From DASUPK01 sp963833375 (GTDB lineage: Bacteria > Actinomycetota > Thermoleophilia > Solirubrobacterales > 70-9): a stretch of DNA of 64,000 nucleotides. Location: the NCBI GenBank assembly GCA_963833375.1, contig CAWHXR010000001.1, positions 806,001-870,000 on the forward strand. Direction: 5' to 3'. Under the pieces are notes generated by a model that was not told where the DNA came from, searched no databases, and worked only from the letters and a program-made list of their open reading frames with translations. A program made the translations under genes and the position numbers. Shown here one piece after another: positions 25,490-34,927 of the stretch. Positions within the stretch are counted from its first letter, which is position 1. Each line of letters starts with the position of its first letter.

Positions 25490-26794
25490 ATGCTCAGTCG
25501 CCTGATGAACCTGGCCGCGACTGACGGGATCGTCGTGATGAAGTTCGGTGGGACCTCGGTGGCCGGCACCGAGGAGCTCAAACGAGCCGCGAGGCGGATC
25601 GTCGCGGCGCGCGAGCAGGGCCAACGGGTGGTCGCGGTGCTCTCCGCCCGCGGCAAGACGACCGACCGCCTGCTCGAGGCGGCCCGCGAGATCTCCGACC
25701 GCCCCGATCCCCGCGAGATGGACATGCTGCTCTCGATCGGCGAGCGCGAGTCCTGCGCGCTCTGCGCGATGGCGATCAACGACCTCGGCCACCGGGCGAT
25801 CTCACTGACGGGCTCGCAGGCGGGCATCGTCACCGACTCCTCCCACACCAAGGCGCGGATCATCGACGTGCGCGCCGACCGGATCCGCTCCGCCCTCGAG
25901 GAGGACTCGATCGTGCTCGTCGCCGGCTTCCAGGGGGTCTCGACCGACAGCCGCGACGTCACAACCCTGGGCCGCGGCGGCTCCGACACGACCGCGGTGG
26001 CGCTGGCCGCGGCGCTGGGCGGCGAGGTCTGCGAGATCTACACCGACGTCGCCGGCGTGTTCAGCGCCGACCCGAGGATCGTCGGAGACGCGCGCAAGCT
26101 GCCCGTCGTCTCCTACGAGGAGATGCTCGAGATGGCAGCCTCCGGCGCCAAGGTGCTGCAGCTGCGCTCGGTCGAGTACGCCCGCAATCACGGCGTGCGG
26201 ATCCACTGTCGAAGCTCGGCGGACGAGGCCCCAGGTACTCTCGTTGTCTCGGAGCAGGACACCATGGAAAGACCGCTCGTAACCGCAGTCACCCACTCGA
26301 CCGACGAGGCGCGGGTCACGCTGACCGGCGTGCCCGACGAGCCCGGCGTCGCCGGCCGCATCTTCGGTGCGCTCGCCGACGCCAACATCAACGTCGACAT
26401 GATCATCCAGAACGAGCCGGTCTCCCACGACGGCGGCGCCGACCTCTCCTTCACGGTCGAGGCCGATGACCTCGCCGGCGCGGTCGAGGCGATCCAGGGC
26501 CAGGACTCCAAGATCGGCGTCGAGACCGACGAGGCGATGGGGAAGGTCTCGATCGTCGGCGCGGGGATGCGCAGCCACCCGGGGGTCGCCGCCAGGGTCT
26601 TCCGGGTTCTCGGCGAGAACAAGATCAACATCGAGATGATCTCCACCTCGCCGATCAAGATCTCCTGCGTGATCCGAGCGGATCAGGTGCCGCAGGCCGT
26701 CGAGGCCCTCCACACGGCCTTCGAGCTGGGCGTGGACGCGATCCGCAAGGAGGAGCCGACCGGCACCGAGCATCGCCCGACGGTGAGCCCATGA
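25490..26794 (+). CDS. lysC: Aspartate kinase
   Basis: A 434-residue enzyme that phosphorylates aspartate, the first step to lysine, threonine, methionine and diaminopimelate. The kinase domain shows VVMKFGGTSVAG near the N-terminus, and further on TTLGRGGSDTTAVALAAAL and CEIYTDVAGVFSADPRI. Two ACT domains follow (ARVTLTGVPDEPGVAGRIFG and KVSIVGAGMRSHPGVAARVF), where lysine or threonine should inhibit. An in-frame ATG at 26264, preceded by GGAGCAGGA, is well placed to start a separate regulatory beta subunit, as in other actinobacteria. The stop overlaps the asd start (ATGA). Confidence 0.95.
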   Translation: MLSRLMNLAATDGIVVMKFGGTSVAGTEELKRAARRIVAAREQGQRVVAVLSARGKTTDRLLEAAREISDRPDPREMDMLLSIGERESCALCAMAINDLGHRAISLTGSQAGIVTDSSHTKARIIDVRADRIRSALEEDSIVLVAGFQGVSTDSRDVTTLGRGGSDTTAVALAAALGGEVCEIYTDVAGVFSADPRIVGDARKLPVVSYEEMLEMAASGAKVLQLRSVEYARNHGVRIHCRSSADEAPGTLVVSEQDTMERPLVTAVTHSTDEARVTLTGVPDEPGVAGRIFGALADANINVDMIIQNEPVSHDGGADLSFTVEADDLAGAVEAIQGQDSKIGVETDEAMGKVSIVGAGMRSHPGVAARVFRVLGENKINIEMISTSPIKISCVIRADQVPQAVEALHTAFELGVDAIRKEEPTGTEHRPTVSP

Positions 26795-27847
26795 GCGCGG
26801 ACCGCTCCTATCGCGTCGGGGTCCTCGGCGCCACCGGCGCCGTCGGCTCGACCATGCTCGAGGTGCTGGCCGAGCGCAAATTCCCGGTCAGCGAGGTCGT
26901 GCCGCTGGCCTCCGCGCGCTCGGCGGGGAGCAAGGTGAGCTTCGCCGGCTCCGAGGTCGAGGTGCAGGAGCTGACCGGCGCCTCGATCCAGGGGCTCGAC
27001 CTCGTGCTGAGCTCCGCGGGCGGCAAGGTGAGCTCCGAGTGGGCGCCGAAGCTGATCGAGGCCGGCGCCGTGGTCGTCGACAACACCAGCTACTGGCGCA
27101 TGCACGACGACGTGCCGCTGGTGGTGGCCGACGTCAACGACGAGGCGGTCAGACGACCACAACGGCCTGGTCGCCAACCCCAACTGCACGACGATGCAGC
27201 TGATGGTCGCGCTCAAGCCGATCCTCGACGCGGCGGGGATCGAGCGCCTGATCGTCTCCACCTATCAGTCGGTCTCGGGCACCGGCCGCAGCGCGATCGA
27301 GGAGCTGCGAGAGGAGTCCGAGCAGGTGCTCCGCGGGAAGCCGACGGACCCGCAGGTCTATCCCCACCAGATCGCCTTCAACGTGCTGCCGCAGGTCGAG
27401 ACCTTCAAGGACGGCGACGACTACACGACCGAGGAGCGCAAGGTGATGGCGGAGACTCGCAAGATCCTCGGGCTCACGGAGGAGGTCGGGATCTCGGCCA
27501 CCTGCGCCCGCGTCCCGGTGATCACCGGGCACTCGGAGTCCGTCAACGTGCAGACCGCCAGGGACCTCTCGCCGGAGCAGTGCCGGGAGCTGCTCTCCGC
27601 TGCGCCGGGCCTGGTCGTGCTCGACGATCCCAGCGACGGGATCTACCCGCTGCCGATCGCCGCGGCGGGCCAGGACGAGGTCCTGGTCGGCCGGATCCGC
27701 CGCGATCCCTCGCACGAGCGCTGCCTCAACCTCTGGGTGGTCGGCGACAACCTGCGCAAGGGCGCGGCCACCAACGCGGTCCAGGTCGCGGAGCTGCTTC
27801 ACCAGCGGGACCTCGTTCGCGTGCCGGCCGGCGCTTCGCTGAGCTAG
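26791..27847 (+). CDS. asd: Aspartate-semialdehyde dehydrogenase, one frameshift
   Basis: Reduces aspartyl phosphate to the semialdehyde. The N-terminal Rossmann domain (YRVGVLGATGAVGSTMLEVL) is intact to about 27150 (VADVNDEAV). The protein then resumes in another frame with DDHNGLVANPNCTTMQLMVA, which includes the active-site cysteine, and ends LVRVPAGASLS. One extra A at about 27151 explains the break. Later family segments are present (YQSVSGTGRSAIEELREES, RVPVITGHSESVNV). The joined length of about 352 residues is normal. Since the gene is normally essential for cell-wall diaminopimelate, an assembly error is the likely cause. It is translationally coupled to lysC. Confidence 0.9.
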
Positions 27848-27911
27848 CGCCTCTTCGGGCAAGCTCGGCTGCTGAGCCCGCGCCGCGCTATGCGCCCTGT
27901 ATAAGCCGGGC

Positions 27912-29162
27912 ATGGACGTCGGCTTCGGAGAGGCCCTTCTATACGCAGGGGCACTGCTGGCGATCGCCGCCAGCCTCTCTGGCCTGATGCGCGGGACGGT
28001 GCTCTCGATCTCGGTCCTCTCGGTGGCCGCCGGCCTGATTCTGGCGGCGGCCGGGGCGATTCACGTCGAAGCCGACGACAAGGCGGTAATCCACCTGATC
28101 CAGTTGGCGCTGATCGTCACCCTGTTCTCGGACGGGCTGTTCGTCGAGCGCGAGCTCCTCTGGCTCCACTGGAGTCCTCCGGTGCGGGCGTTGGCCCTGG
28201 CGATGCCGATGACGCTGGGTCTGATCGCCCTGGCGGCGAAGCTGCTCTTTTCCGCGCTGAGTTGGCCGGAGGCCTTCCTGCTCGGGGCGGTCCTCTCGGC
28301 GACGGATCCCGTTGTGACGTCGGCCGTGGTCACCTCGCAACGAGTGCCCGCCTCGGTGCGCCACGCGCTCAACCTCGAGTCCGGGCTCAACGACGGCCTG
28401 GCCCTGCCCTTCGTCCTCTTCTTCATCATCCTCGCCTCCCCCAGTGGAAATGCCGGCCACGAGGCACTCAACCTGGTGGGTGAGGCGGCGTTCGGGGCAG
28501 CGCTCGGCGTCGTCCTCGGGATTGGTGCCGGTCGGCTCACCCACCATCTCCCTGCCGGGGGCATAGCCCGCCGCTATGAGGGAATCTTCGCGCTGGGAGT
28601 GGGTCTCTTCGCCTTCGGGCTCGCCGACGTCACCATCGGAAACGGCTTGATCGCCGCATTCGTCTGTGGGATCTCGCTCGGGGTGGCCGAGCACGACATC
28701 GCGGACGACTTCGTTGTCTTCTCTGAGAACGTCAGCTCGATCCTCCAGGTCCTGGCCTTCTTCGTCTTCGGTGCGTTGATCATCGCCACTGGCTACGGCG
28801 GCAGCATCCTGCTGCTGATTGCATTCATCGCCTTCGCGCTGTTGGTCGCGCGCCCAGTGGCGATCGCGCTCTCGTTCTTGCGGGTCGGCCTGCCGCGTCC
28901 GCACCGCACGTTCGTCGCCTGGTTCGGCCCCAAGGGGGTGGCCTCGATGCTGTTCGCCGTCTTGGTTCTCAACTCGAACGTGGACGAGGGAGGGACGATC
29001 TTCGCGATCGCCGCCTTCACCATCCTCGCCTCGATCATCGCCCACGGGCTCACCGACACGCTGGGGGCCCGCTGGATCGAGCGACGGATCCAGGCCGACC
29101 CGGAGCTCTCTCCGGAGGCCGATCCGGGTCTGGCGGGGACGGGTGCCCAGCCGATGCCCTAA
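27912..29162 (+). CDS. CPA1-family cation/proton antiporter
   Basis: A 416-residue membrane protein with about twelve hydrophobic segments. The segment FLLGAVLSATDPVVTSAVV contains the conserved T-D-P of CPA1 exchangers (NhaP/NHE). It is followed by LNLESGLNDGLALPFVLFF, where the N-D pair forms the ion-binding centre. The later segment RTFVAWFGPKGVASMLFAVL is also diagnostic of the family. It should exchange sodium or potassium for protons across the membrane. There is no C-terminal TrkA domain, only a short Pro/Glu-rich tail. Its stop overlaps that of the convergent SHOCT protein by three bases. Confidence 0.9.
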   Translation: MDVGFGEALLYAGALLAIAASLSGLMRGTVLSISVLSVAAGLILAAAGAIHVEADDKAVIHLIQLALIVTLFSDGLFVERELLWLHWSPPVRALALAMPMTLGLIALAAKLLFSALSWPEAFLLGAVLSATDPVVTSAVVTSQRVPASVRHALNLESGLNDGLALPFVLFFIILASPSGNAGHEALNLVGEAAFGAALGVVLGIGAGRLTHHLPAGGIARRYEGIFALGVGLFAFGLADVTIGNGLIAAFVCGISLGVAEHDIADDFVVFSENVSSILQVLAFFVFGALIIATGYGGSILLLIAFIAFALLVARPVAIALSFLRVGLPRPHRTFVAWFGPKGVASMLFAVLVLNSNVDEGGTIFAIAAFTILASIIAHGLTDTLGARWIERRIQADPELSPEADPGLAGTGAQPMP

Positions 29163-30649
29163 CTCTGCGACCGAGACCCCGGGCGGCCCTTCGGCTTGGA
29201 CGCTGGTTTTGGCTTCGCCTTCTCCTTGCGGGCGGAACCGGTCGGCGTCGCCACCCGGGCCGGACCGTCGATCGCCCGATCGGCCAGCACTCGCTTCTTC
29301 TCCTCGCGGAACTCCGCCGCCGTCAGCACTCCCTTCTCCTTCAGCTCGCCCAGGCGCTCGAGGCGGTCGAGCTTGGCGTCGTCCGGGTGCCTGTCGTCGT
29401 CGGTGAGCTCCCTGACGGCGGACCCGATCCGGCGGCTGGCGTCGGCGCTGGCCCGGCGGGCGCGCTGGCGCATCGCGAGCATCCAGTCGCCGCGCTGGGC
29501 CCCGGGGAACTCGTGGGCGGTCTTCCGGCGCAGCGCCTCGAGACCCGCGGCGGCCAGCGCGATCACCAGCAGTGTGAGCACCGCCTGCCGGGTGCCGCTG
29601 GGCGGCCAGACGATCACGGCGATCAAGGCGATCGCGCCGAAGCTGGCCCAGACCACGCCCGGGCGGTCGCGGAGGGTGGGGGCGAAGGCCTGTCGGATGC
29701 TGACCGCCGGGCGGGCGGGGGAGGCCAGGAAGGACGCCAGGGTGAAGAGGACGCCGAAGACGATCACGCTGGTCGCGATGCTCTGCAGCAGCGAGGTGGC
29801 GATGTCCCAGGCGTGCTGGGCGGGCACCTTCGCCGCCTCCGTCTTGGCGAGCGTGTCGACGACCAGCCCCTTGGCGGCGGCGCGCAGCGCGATCGCAGCG
29901 AGGCCCGCAGCGATCAGGCCAAGGCCGTACCCGAGCACCACCACCCAGCGCCGGCCCCTGGCGAGCCAGACCGCGATCGCGAACAGCACCAGCGTGCCGA
30001 TCGAGAACAGCCAGGCGAGTCCCTCGACGATCCGGGTGATCGTCCTGGCGTTGTGGAGCTGCTTGGCGTCGGCGACCTGAAGCTGGCCGAAGTTCGGCTT
30101 CAGCTTGCCCTCGGCCTGCCCCTTCTGCAGGGCGTCCTGGGCCTGCTTCTTGAGCCCGATCCGGTTCGCGAGCTGGAGCACGATCGGGCGCAGGTCGAGC
30201 ACCACTTTGCCGCTCTGGGTCGAGACGACCTCGTTGTTGCCCTTCAGGATCGAGACGAGCTGCGCGTGCGCCACCCGGTTGGCGTCCTTCCAGAGCCCCT
30301 GCACCCGGGGCGACTGGAATGCCTGCTGGGCCGCCCTGGTGGCGAACTCGCGGATGCCCGCGGCAACCGGCGCCGAGATCGGCTGGAGCGGCTCCGGCAG
30401 CCGCTTCTTGAGGCTGCCCGCGACGTCGACGTTGGCGTAGAGCTGATCAACCGAGTAGGTGGCGATCGCGTCCGAGATCTCCTTGTCCTCGAGCAGCTTG
30501 CCGCTGGTGTCGACCCACTGGTTGGTGTCGAGCGCCTGGCGGTCGACCCAGCCCGTGAAGATCGCCAGGAAGGCGAGGACGGTGGCGAGGATGACGAGGA
30601 CGCGGACCTTGATCCGATGCCGCATCTCGGGCGGGGCGGTCGAGGCCAT
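29159..30649 (-). CDS. Multi-spanning membrane protein with C-terminal SHOCT domain
   Basis: A 496-residue protein. A membrane helix near the N-terminus (VRVLVILATVLAFLAIFTGW) is followed by an extracytoplasmic region of about 190 residues rich in Gln and Ala. Five or so further helices lie between residues 210 and 375. Near the C-terminus, KLDRLERLGELKEKGVLTAA and EFREEKKRVLA form a SHOCT helix pair, and the last 40 residues are a basic Lys/Pro/Arg tail. The external part (DTNQWVDTSGKLLED) is often seen in uncharacterised actinobacterial integral membrane proteins. The function is not known. SHOCT usually assists oligomerisation. Confidence 0.75.
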   Translation of the reverse strand: MASTAPPEMRHRIKVRVLVILATVLAFLAIFTGWVDRQALDTNQWVDTSGKLLEDKEISDAIATYSVDQLYANVDVAGSLKKRLPEPLQPISAPVAAGIREFATRAAQQAFQSPRVQGLWKDANRVAHAQLVSILKGNNEVVSTQSGKVVLDLRPIVLQLANRIGLKKQAQDALQKGQAEGKLKPNFGQLQVADAKQLHNARTITRIVEGLAWLFSIGTLVLFAIAVWLARGRRWVVVLGYGLGLIAAGLAAIALRAAAKGLVVDTLAKTEAAKVPAQHAWDIATSLLQSIATSVIVFGVLFTLASFLASPARPAVSIRQAFAPTLRDRPGVVWASFGAIALIAVIVWPPSGTRQAVLTLLVIALAAAGLEALRRKTAHEFPGAQRGDWMLAMRQRARRASADASRRIGSAVRELTDDDRHPDDAKLDRLERLGELKEKGVLTAAEFREEKKRVLADRAIDGPARVATPTGSARKEKAKPKPASKPKGRPGSRSQS

Positions 30650-30694
30650 CGCCAGCTGACCCTAGCGCCGCCGAGGCGCGCTCAGCGCAAGGAC

Positions 30695-31015
30695 TCAGCC
30701 GTCGGCCTGGGCGCGCTCGATCGCCTGCTTCGCCTGCTCCAGGCTGACCCCGGTGAGCTCCTGGTAGCGCTTGGTGGCCTGCAGGGCATTGCCCTTGGCG
30801 AGCAGGTCCTGGATCTCGGGGTCGTCGTTGGGGTCGAGCTCCGTGCCCGGCCCGCCGCTCTCGGCGCCACCGCGCGGGGTGACGTTGAGGTGCTCGAAGA
30901 GCTGCTCGAGGCGGGCCTCGATCAGCGCCAGGCGCTGCTCGATCGCCTCGATCGATTCGGCCGCGGTTCTTGTGGCGGCCGTTGATGGGGAAGCCGTATC
31001 TGGCTTTCGGCTCAA
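30695..31015 (-). CDS. Small protein with L7/L12-like C-terminal motif
   Basis: About 106 residues. A coiled-coil-like helix (ESIEAIEQRLALIEARLEQL) precedes an acidic linker and a C-terminal segment, AKGNALQATKRYQELTGVSL, then EQAKQAIERAQADG. This last part follows the ribosomal L7/L12 C-terminal pattern (K-x-I-x-x-x-R-x-x-T-G-L-x-L-x-E-A-K), seen also in many small actinobacterial proteins. The only reasonable start is TTG at 31015, which overlaps the sdhE stop (TTGA). The first 20 codons overlap the dispersed intergenic element and look non-conserved, so translation could start later. Its link to the succinate dehydrogenase operon is by position only. Confidence 0.6.
   Translation of the reverse strand: MSRKPDTASPSTAATRTAAESIEAIEQRLALIEARLEQLFEHLNVTPRGGAESGGPGTELDPNDDPEIQDLLAKGNALQATKRYQELTGVSLEQAKQAIERAQADG
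30964..30996 (+). repeat. Copy of dispersed GC-rich element
   Basis: The sequence GGTTCTTGTGGCGGCCGTTG followed by ATGGGGAAGCCG matches the element at 9881-9912 at all but a few of 32 positions. Here it lies inside the start region of the small L7/L12-like protein gene, just after sdhE. Confidence 0.55.
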
Positions 31016-31947
31016 GCCGGAACCGGCTCGAGCCGCTCCTCGACCCAGCTGGTCGAGGCGATGTGCTTGCTCATCCCGAGCTGCTTGGGCTCGAAGCCGA
31101 GGGCGAGGCCGACGAGCTGGGGGAGATGCAGGACAGCCAGGCCGAGGTCGCGATTTACGACCTTCGCGGCCTCCGGCTGCTGCATGTCGAGGTTGAGGTG
31201 GCAGAGGGGGCATGGCGTGACCAGGCAGTCGGCCCCGGCGTCGAGCGCGTCCCCGATGTGGGTGCCGGCCTGGCGCAGCGAGACGTCGCGCGCCATCGTG
31301 ATGATCGGGAAGCCGCAGCACTTGCGGGCGCCGTCGTACTGCACCACCTCGCCGCCCAGCGCCTCGATCAGCCGGTCCAGGTAGAGGTCGCGCTCGGGAT
31401 GCTCCTCGTAGCCGAGGCGATGCTTCGGGCGCAGGATGTAGCAGCCGTAGAAGGGGCCGACCCTGAGGCCGCCGAGCGGGCGCTTCACCTGCTCGGAGAG
31501 CCTGTCGAGCCCGTAGTCCTCGACCAGGACCCAGAGGAAGTTCTTGTTGGAGAACCCCTCGGGGTCGTAGGAGAGGCCCTCCTCTGCGAGCGTCTCGTTG
31601 ATGTGCGCGCGGTACTCAGAGTCGCGCAGGCGCTGCTGGCACTCGGACTGGGCGCCCTGGCAGGTGGAGCAGATGTTCATCATCGGCAGCCCGGTCTGCT
31701 GGGCGAGCGCGAAGGTGCGCGCGTTGAGGGTGTCGGCGAGCTCCTGGTTGTGCTCGGCGATCACGCCGGCCCCGCAGCAGTTGGCGCGGTCCAGCTCGAC
31801 CAGCTCGATGCCGAGGCGCTCGGCGACCAGGGCCATCGAGCCGTGCAGCTCGGTGGTGAAGCCGCGGCTCACGCAGCCCGGCCAGTAGGCCAACTTCATT
31901 CCGCCATCTCCTCGGCTGTCGCCTGCGGGGATATCGGGTGTGTTCAT
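31012..31947 (-). CDS. Succinate dehydrogenase CCG-domain subunit (SdhE-type)
   Basis: A 311-residue protein with two cysteine-rich CCG domains, as in heterodisulfide reductase subunit B. The first has C25, C57-C58 and C93-x2-C96 (ELDRANCCGAGVI, NICSTCQG). The second has C169, C210-C211 and C246-x2-C249 (GARKCCGFPI, TPCPLCHLN). In type-E succinate dehydrogenases (archaea and some bacteria) this subunit replaces the haem-containing membrane anchor and passes electrons to quinone. The gene start overlaps the sdhB stop (TGATG), so the subunits are made together. No cytochrome-b-like anchor is encoded nearby. Confidence 0.88.
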   Translation of the reverse strand: MNTPDIPAGDSRGDGGMKLAYWPGCVSRGFTTELHGSMALVAERLGIELVELDRANCCGAGVIAEHNQELADTLNARTFALAQQTGLPMMNICSTCQGAQSECQQRLRDSEYRAHINETLAEEGLSYDPEGFSNKNFLWVLVEDYGLDRLSEQVKRPLGGLRVGPFYGCYILRPKHRLGYEEHPERDLYLDRLIEALGGEVVQYDGARKCCGFPIITMARDVSLRQAGTHIGDALDAGADCLVTPCPLCHLNLDMQQPEAAKVVNRDLGLAVLHLPQLVGLALGFEPKQLGMSKHIASTSWVEERLEPVPA

Positions 31948-33158
31948 CAGGAGGCCCCTCCCGGCGCCAGGCCGGTGTCGGCGCCCGGGCGCTCGGCGGC
32001 CTCCTCGATGTCCTCGCCGGGCCGGATCTCGCCCTCGGGGGCGGTCTGGTCGGCCTCCTCTCCACGGATGTAGAGGTTGAGCTCGACCTTGTGCTCCTCG
32101 GTGTGGGCGTAGATCCGCTTGATGTGGCTCTGCGCGTCGCCGGGCAGCTTCGGGTGGACGCCCGGGATCAGCTTGGGCAGCGAGCGCATCTTGCCCGTCC
32201 GGATCCCGCGAATCGCGGTCGGGATCGACTCGATCAGCCCCTTGATGGCGCCGTGCTTCGGCATCAGCTTGCCCTTGATCCCCGGCGCGAGGGACTCCTG
32301 CAGCAGCAGCGACTCGTCGAGCGTCCCCTTCTCCTCGATGATCTCCGTGAAGGCCTTTTCATGATTGTGGCCGTGGTTCTGGTCGACGATCCCCTCGCCG
32401 CCGGCGGCGCGCCGCAGGCGCATGATCTGATCCATCGGGGCGACGTCCTTGGGGCAGGCGTCGATGCACGAGAAGCAGTGGGTGCAGTCGTAGATCCCGT
32501 GCGGGTCCTGGGCGAGGTCGTGGAGCCGCTCCTTGGTCCCGGCGTCGCGCGGGTCGCCGACGAAGCGATAGGCCTTGGCCAGCGCCGCGGGACCGATGAA
32601 GTCCGGATCCGCCTCCATCGAGAGACAGGACGAGACGCAGGCGCCGCACTGGATGCAGGCCATCGACTGGGTGATGTCGATCATCGACTCCGGCGGGACG
32701 ATGTACTCGCGCTCGGGGGGATCGCCCTCGGGGAGCAGCCAGGGAGTGACCCGGCGGATCTTCGTCCAGTGGGTCGACTCCATGTCCGTGACCAGGTCCT
32801 TGATCACCGGCATGTTCCCCATCGGCTCGACCACGATCGCGGGCTTGCCGTTCGTCTTCGTCTTGTCCTCGCCCTCCTGGGCGGCGACCGCATGGGTCTC
32901 GGCGAAGGACTGTGCCTCCTCCAGCATGGTCTTGCAGGCGAGCGTCGACTGGCCGTTGATCTTCATCCCGCAGGAGCCGCAGATCGCGGCGCGGCAGGAG
33001 CAGCGCACGGCGAGCGAGCCGTCGTCACGGTCCTTGGCCTGCAGCAGCCCGTCGAGGACGGAGAGGGTGGGGTCGAGGTCGACGTCGAAGGTCTCCCAGT
33101 AGGGCCCCTCGCGGCCCTCCGGCTGGAAGCGCCTCACCTTGAGCGTGTACTCAGCCAT
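31947..33158 (-). CDS. sdhB: Succinate dehydrogenase iron-sulfur subunit, long type-E form
   Basis: A 403-residue protein, against about 240-260 for usual SdhB. The N-terminal domain has plant-type ferredoxin cysteines C55, C60, C63 and C75 (CRAAICGSCGMK). The C-terminal part has two complete CxxCxxCxxxC clusters: ACIQCGACVSSC (C168-C178) and DCTHCFSCIDACP (C225-C235). The extra cysteine in the second suggests a second [4Fe-4S] instead of the usual [3Fe-4S] centre, as reported for type-E enzymes. About 160 further residues with no recognised domain follow. It lies between sdhA and the CCG subunit and should carry electrons from FAD towards quinone. Confidence 0.93.
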   Translation of the reverse strand: MAEYTLKVRRFQPEGREGPYWETFDVDLDPTLSVLDGLLQAKDRDDGSLAVRCSCRAAICGSCGMKINGQSTLACKTMLEEAQSFAETHAVAAQEGEDKTKTNGKPAIVVEPMGNMPVIKDLVTDMESTHWTKIRRVTPWLLPEGDPPEREYIVPPESMIDITQSMACIQCGACVSSCLSMEADPDFIGPAALAKAYRFVGDPRDAGTKERLHDLAQDPHGIYDCTHCFSCIDACPKDVAPMDQIMRLRRAAGGEGIVDQNHGHNHEKAFTEIIEEKGTLDESLLLQESLAPGIKGKLMPKHGAIKGLIESIPTAIRGIRTGKMRSLPKLIPGVHPKLPGDAQSHIKRIYAHTEEHKVELNLYIRGEEADQTAPEGEIRPGEDIEEAAERPGADTGLAPGGAS

Positions 33159-33205
33159 CTGCTACTCACCCTACCCACCGGAACCCCTGTGTCACGGAGA
33201 GCGCA

Positions 33206-34894
33206 TCAGTACGTCCTCTCCTGCGGCTGCCACTGGGTGATGGTGACGTCGGAGTAGCTGATCTCGGGGCCGTCGTCGGTCCGGCTCAGGTCGATGTGCT
33301 TGAGCCACTCGTCGTCGTTGCGCTCGGGGAAGTCGGTGCGGAACTGGGCGCCGCGGCTCTCGGTGCGGTGGATCGCCCCGACGCAGGTGCACTCGGCGGA
33401 GTCGAGCATGTAGCCCAGCTCGAGCGCTCCGAGCACGTCCTGGTTGAAGACCGAGCCCTTGTCGTCGATATAGGCGCTCTGGGCCTCCTCCTTGAGGCGC
33501 TTCACCGTCTCGAGCGCGGTGTTGAGGCCCTCGGCGTCGCGGAAGACGGCGACATGCTGGTCCATCGTCTGCCCGAGCTGATTGCGGATCTCGGAGATCC
33601 GGCGGCCCGAGCCGTTCTCGCGGCCCAGGATGTCTCCGATCTGAGCCTCCTCGTCGCGCAGGATCGAGAGCGACGGGCCCCTCAGCTCGCGGCCCTTGGC
33701 GCGGGTGGCGGCGTCGACGCCCGAGCGGCGGCCGAAGATCAGGGTGTCGAGCAGCGAGTTGGCGCCGAGCCGGTTGCCGCCGTGGACCGAGACGCAGGCG
33801 ACCTCACCGGCGGCGTAGAGGCCCGGGACGTTGGTGCGCCCCTCGGTGTCCGTCTTGACCCCGCCCATCGTGTAGTGGTTGCCGGGCTTGATGTGGATCG
33901 GCTCCTTGGTGATGTCGACCCCGGCGAAGTCGCGGCCGACGAGGACGATCTCCCGCAGCGCCTCGTGGATGCGCTTGCGCGGCACCACGGTGATGTCGAG
34001 CGCGACGGTGCCGTCGGGGAAGCCGCGCCCCTCCTGGATCTCGGTCTGCTCGGCGCGGGAGACGACGTCGCGGGAGGCGAGCTCCATCTTGTTCGGCGCG
34101 TAGCGCTCCATGAAGCGCTCGCCCTTGGCGTTGAGCAGGTGCGCGCCCTCGCCGCGCGCCCCCTCGGTGATCAGGAAGCCCTTGCCGGCGAGCGTCGTCG
34201 GGTGGTACTGGATCATCTCCATGTCCATCAGCTTCGCCCCGGCTCGGTAGGCCTGGGCGATGCCGTCGCCGGTGCAGATCAGGGCGTTGGTCGTGGGGTG
34301 CCAGGCCTGGCCGTTGCCGCCGGTGGCCAGGATCACCGCCTTGGCGCCGAAGAGCTCCATGGAGCCGTCGCGGAGGTTGCGGCAGACGGCGCCGACGCAG
34401 TTGCCGTCATCGTCCTGGGCGAGGCCCGTCGTGAAGTACTCCTCGTAGCGGGCGACCTCCTCCGAGTACTTCATGAGCTGCTCGTAGAGCACGTGCATGA
34501 TCGCCTGGCCGGTGATGTCGGCGACGTAGTAGGTGCGCGCGGCGGAGGCGCCGCCGAAGGCGCGGGTGCCGAGCTTGCCCTCCTCGTTGCGGTGGAAGGT
34601 GACGCCGAGGTGCTCCAGGTGGAGGAGCTCCTCCGGGGCCGCCCTGCACATGATCTCGACGGCGTCCTGGTCGGCCAGGTAGTCCGAGCCCTTGACGGTG
34701 TCGAACGCGTGCGACTCCCAGGTGTCGTCCTCCTGGAGCGCGGCGTTGATCCCGCCCTGCGCGGCGTTCGAATGCGAGCGGACGGGGTGGACCTTGCTGA
34801 TGATCCCCACCGAGACGCCCTGCTCCGCAGCGGCAAGCGCGGCCCGCTGTCCCGCGAGGCCGGCGCCGATCACCAAGACGTCGTGGTCTGGCAC
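33206..34894 (-). CDS. sdhA: Succinate dehydrogenase flavoprotein subunit
   Basis: A 562-residue flavoprotein that oxidises succinate to fumarate. The dinucleotide fold begins at VLVIGAGLAGQRAALAA. The segment RSHSNAAQGGINAALQ contains the His that binds FAD covalently. Further family landmarks are HPTTLAGKGFLITEGARGEG, the catalytic region SRAEQTEI, NHYTMGGVKTD and GGNRLGANSLLDTLIFG. The start is GTG at 34894. It is the first gene of sdhA-sdhB-sdhE, transcribed leftwards, and is divergently unpaired on its other side (a protease gene follows in the same direction upstream). Confidence 0.96.
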   Translation of the reverse strand: MPDHDVLVIGAGLAGQRAALAAAEQGVSVGIISKVHPVRSHSNAAQGGINAALQEDDTWESHAFDTVKGSDYLADQDAVEIMCRAAPEELLHLEHLGVTFHRNEEGKLGTRAFGGASAARTYYVADITGQAIMHVLYEQLMKYSEEVARYEEYFTTGLAQDDDGNCVGAVCRNLRDGSMELFGAKAVILATGGNGQAWHPTTNALICTGDGIAQAYRAGAKLMDMEMIQYHPTTLAGKGFLITEGARGEGAHLLNAKGERFMERYAPNKMELASRDVVSRAEQTEIQEGRGFPDGTVALDITVVPRKRIHEALREIVLVGRDFAGVDITKEPIHIKPGNHYTMGGVKTDTEGRTNVPGLYAAGEVACVSVHGGNRLGANSLLDTLIFGRRSGVDAATRAKGRELRGPSLSILRDEEAQIGDILGRENGSGRRISEIRNQLGQTMDQHVAVFRDAEGLNTALETVKRLKEEAQSAYIDDKGSVFNQDVLGALELGYMLDSAECTCVGAIHRTESRGAQFRTDFPERNDDEWLKHIDLSRTDDGPEISYSDVTITQWQPQERTY

Positions 34895-34927
34895 GGGGCG
34901 ATCCTATAGAGGCCGCCCCTGTGGGCG

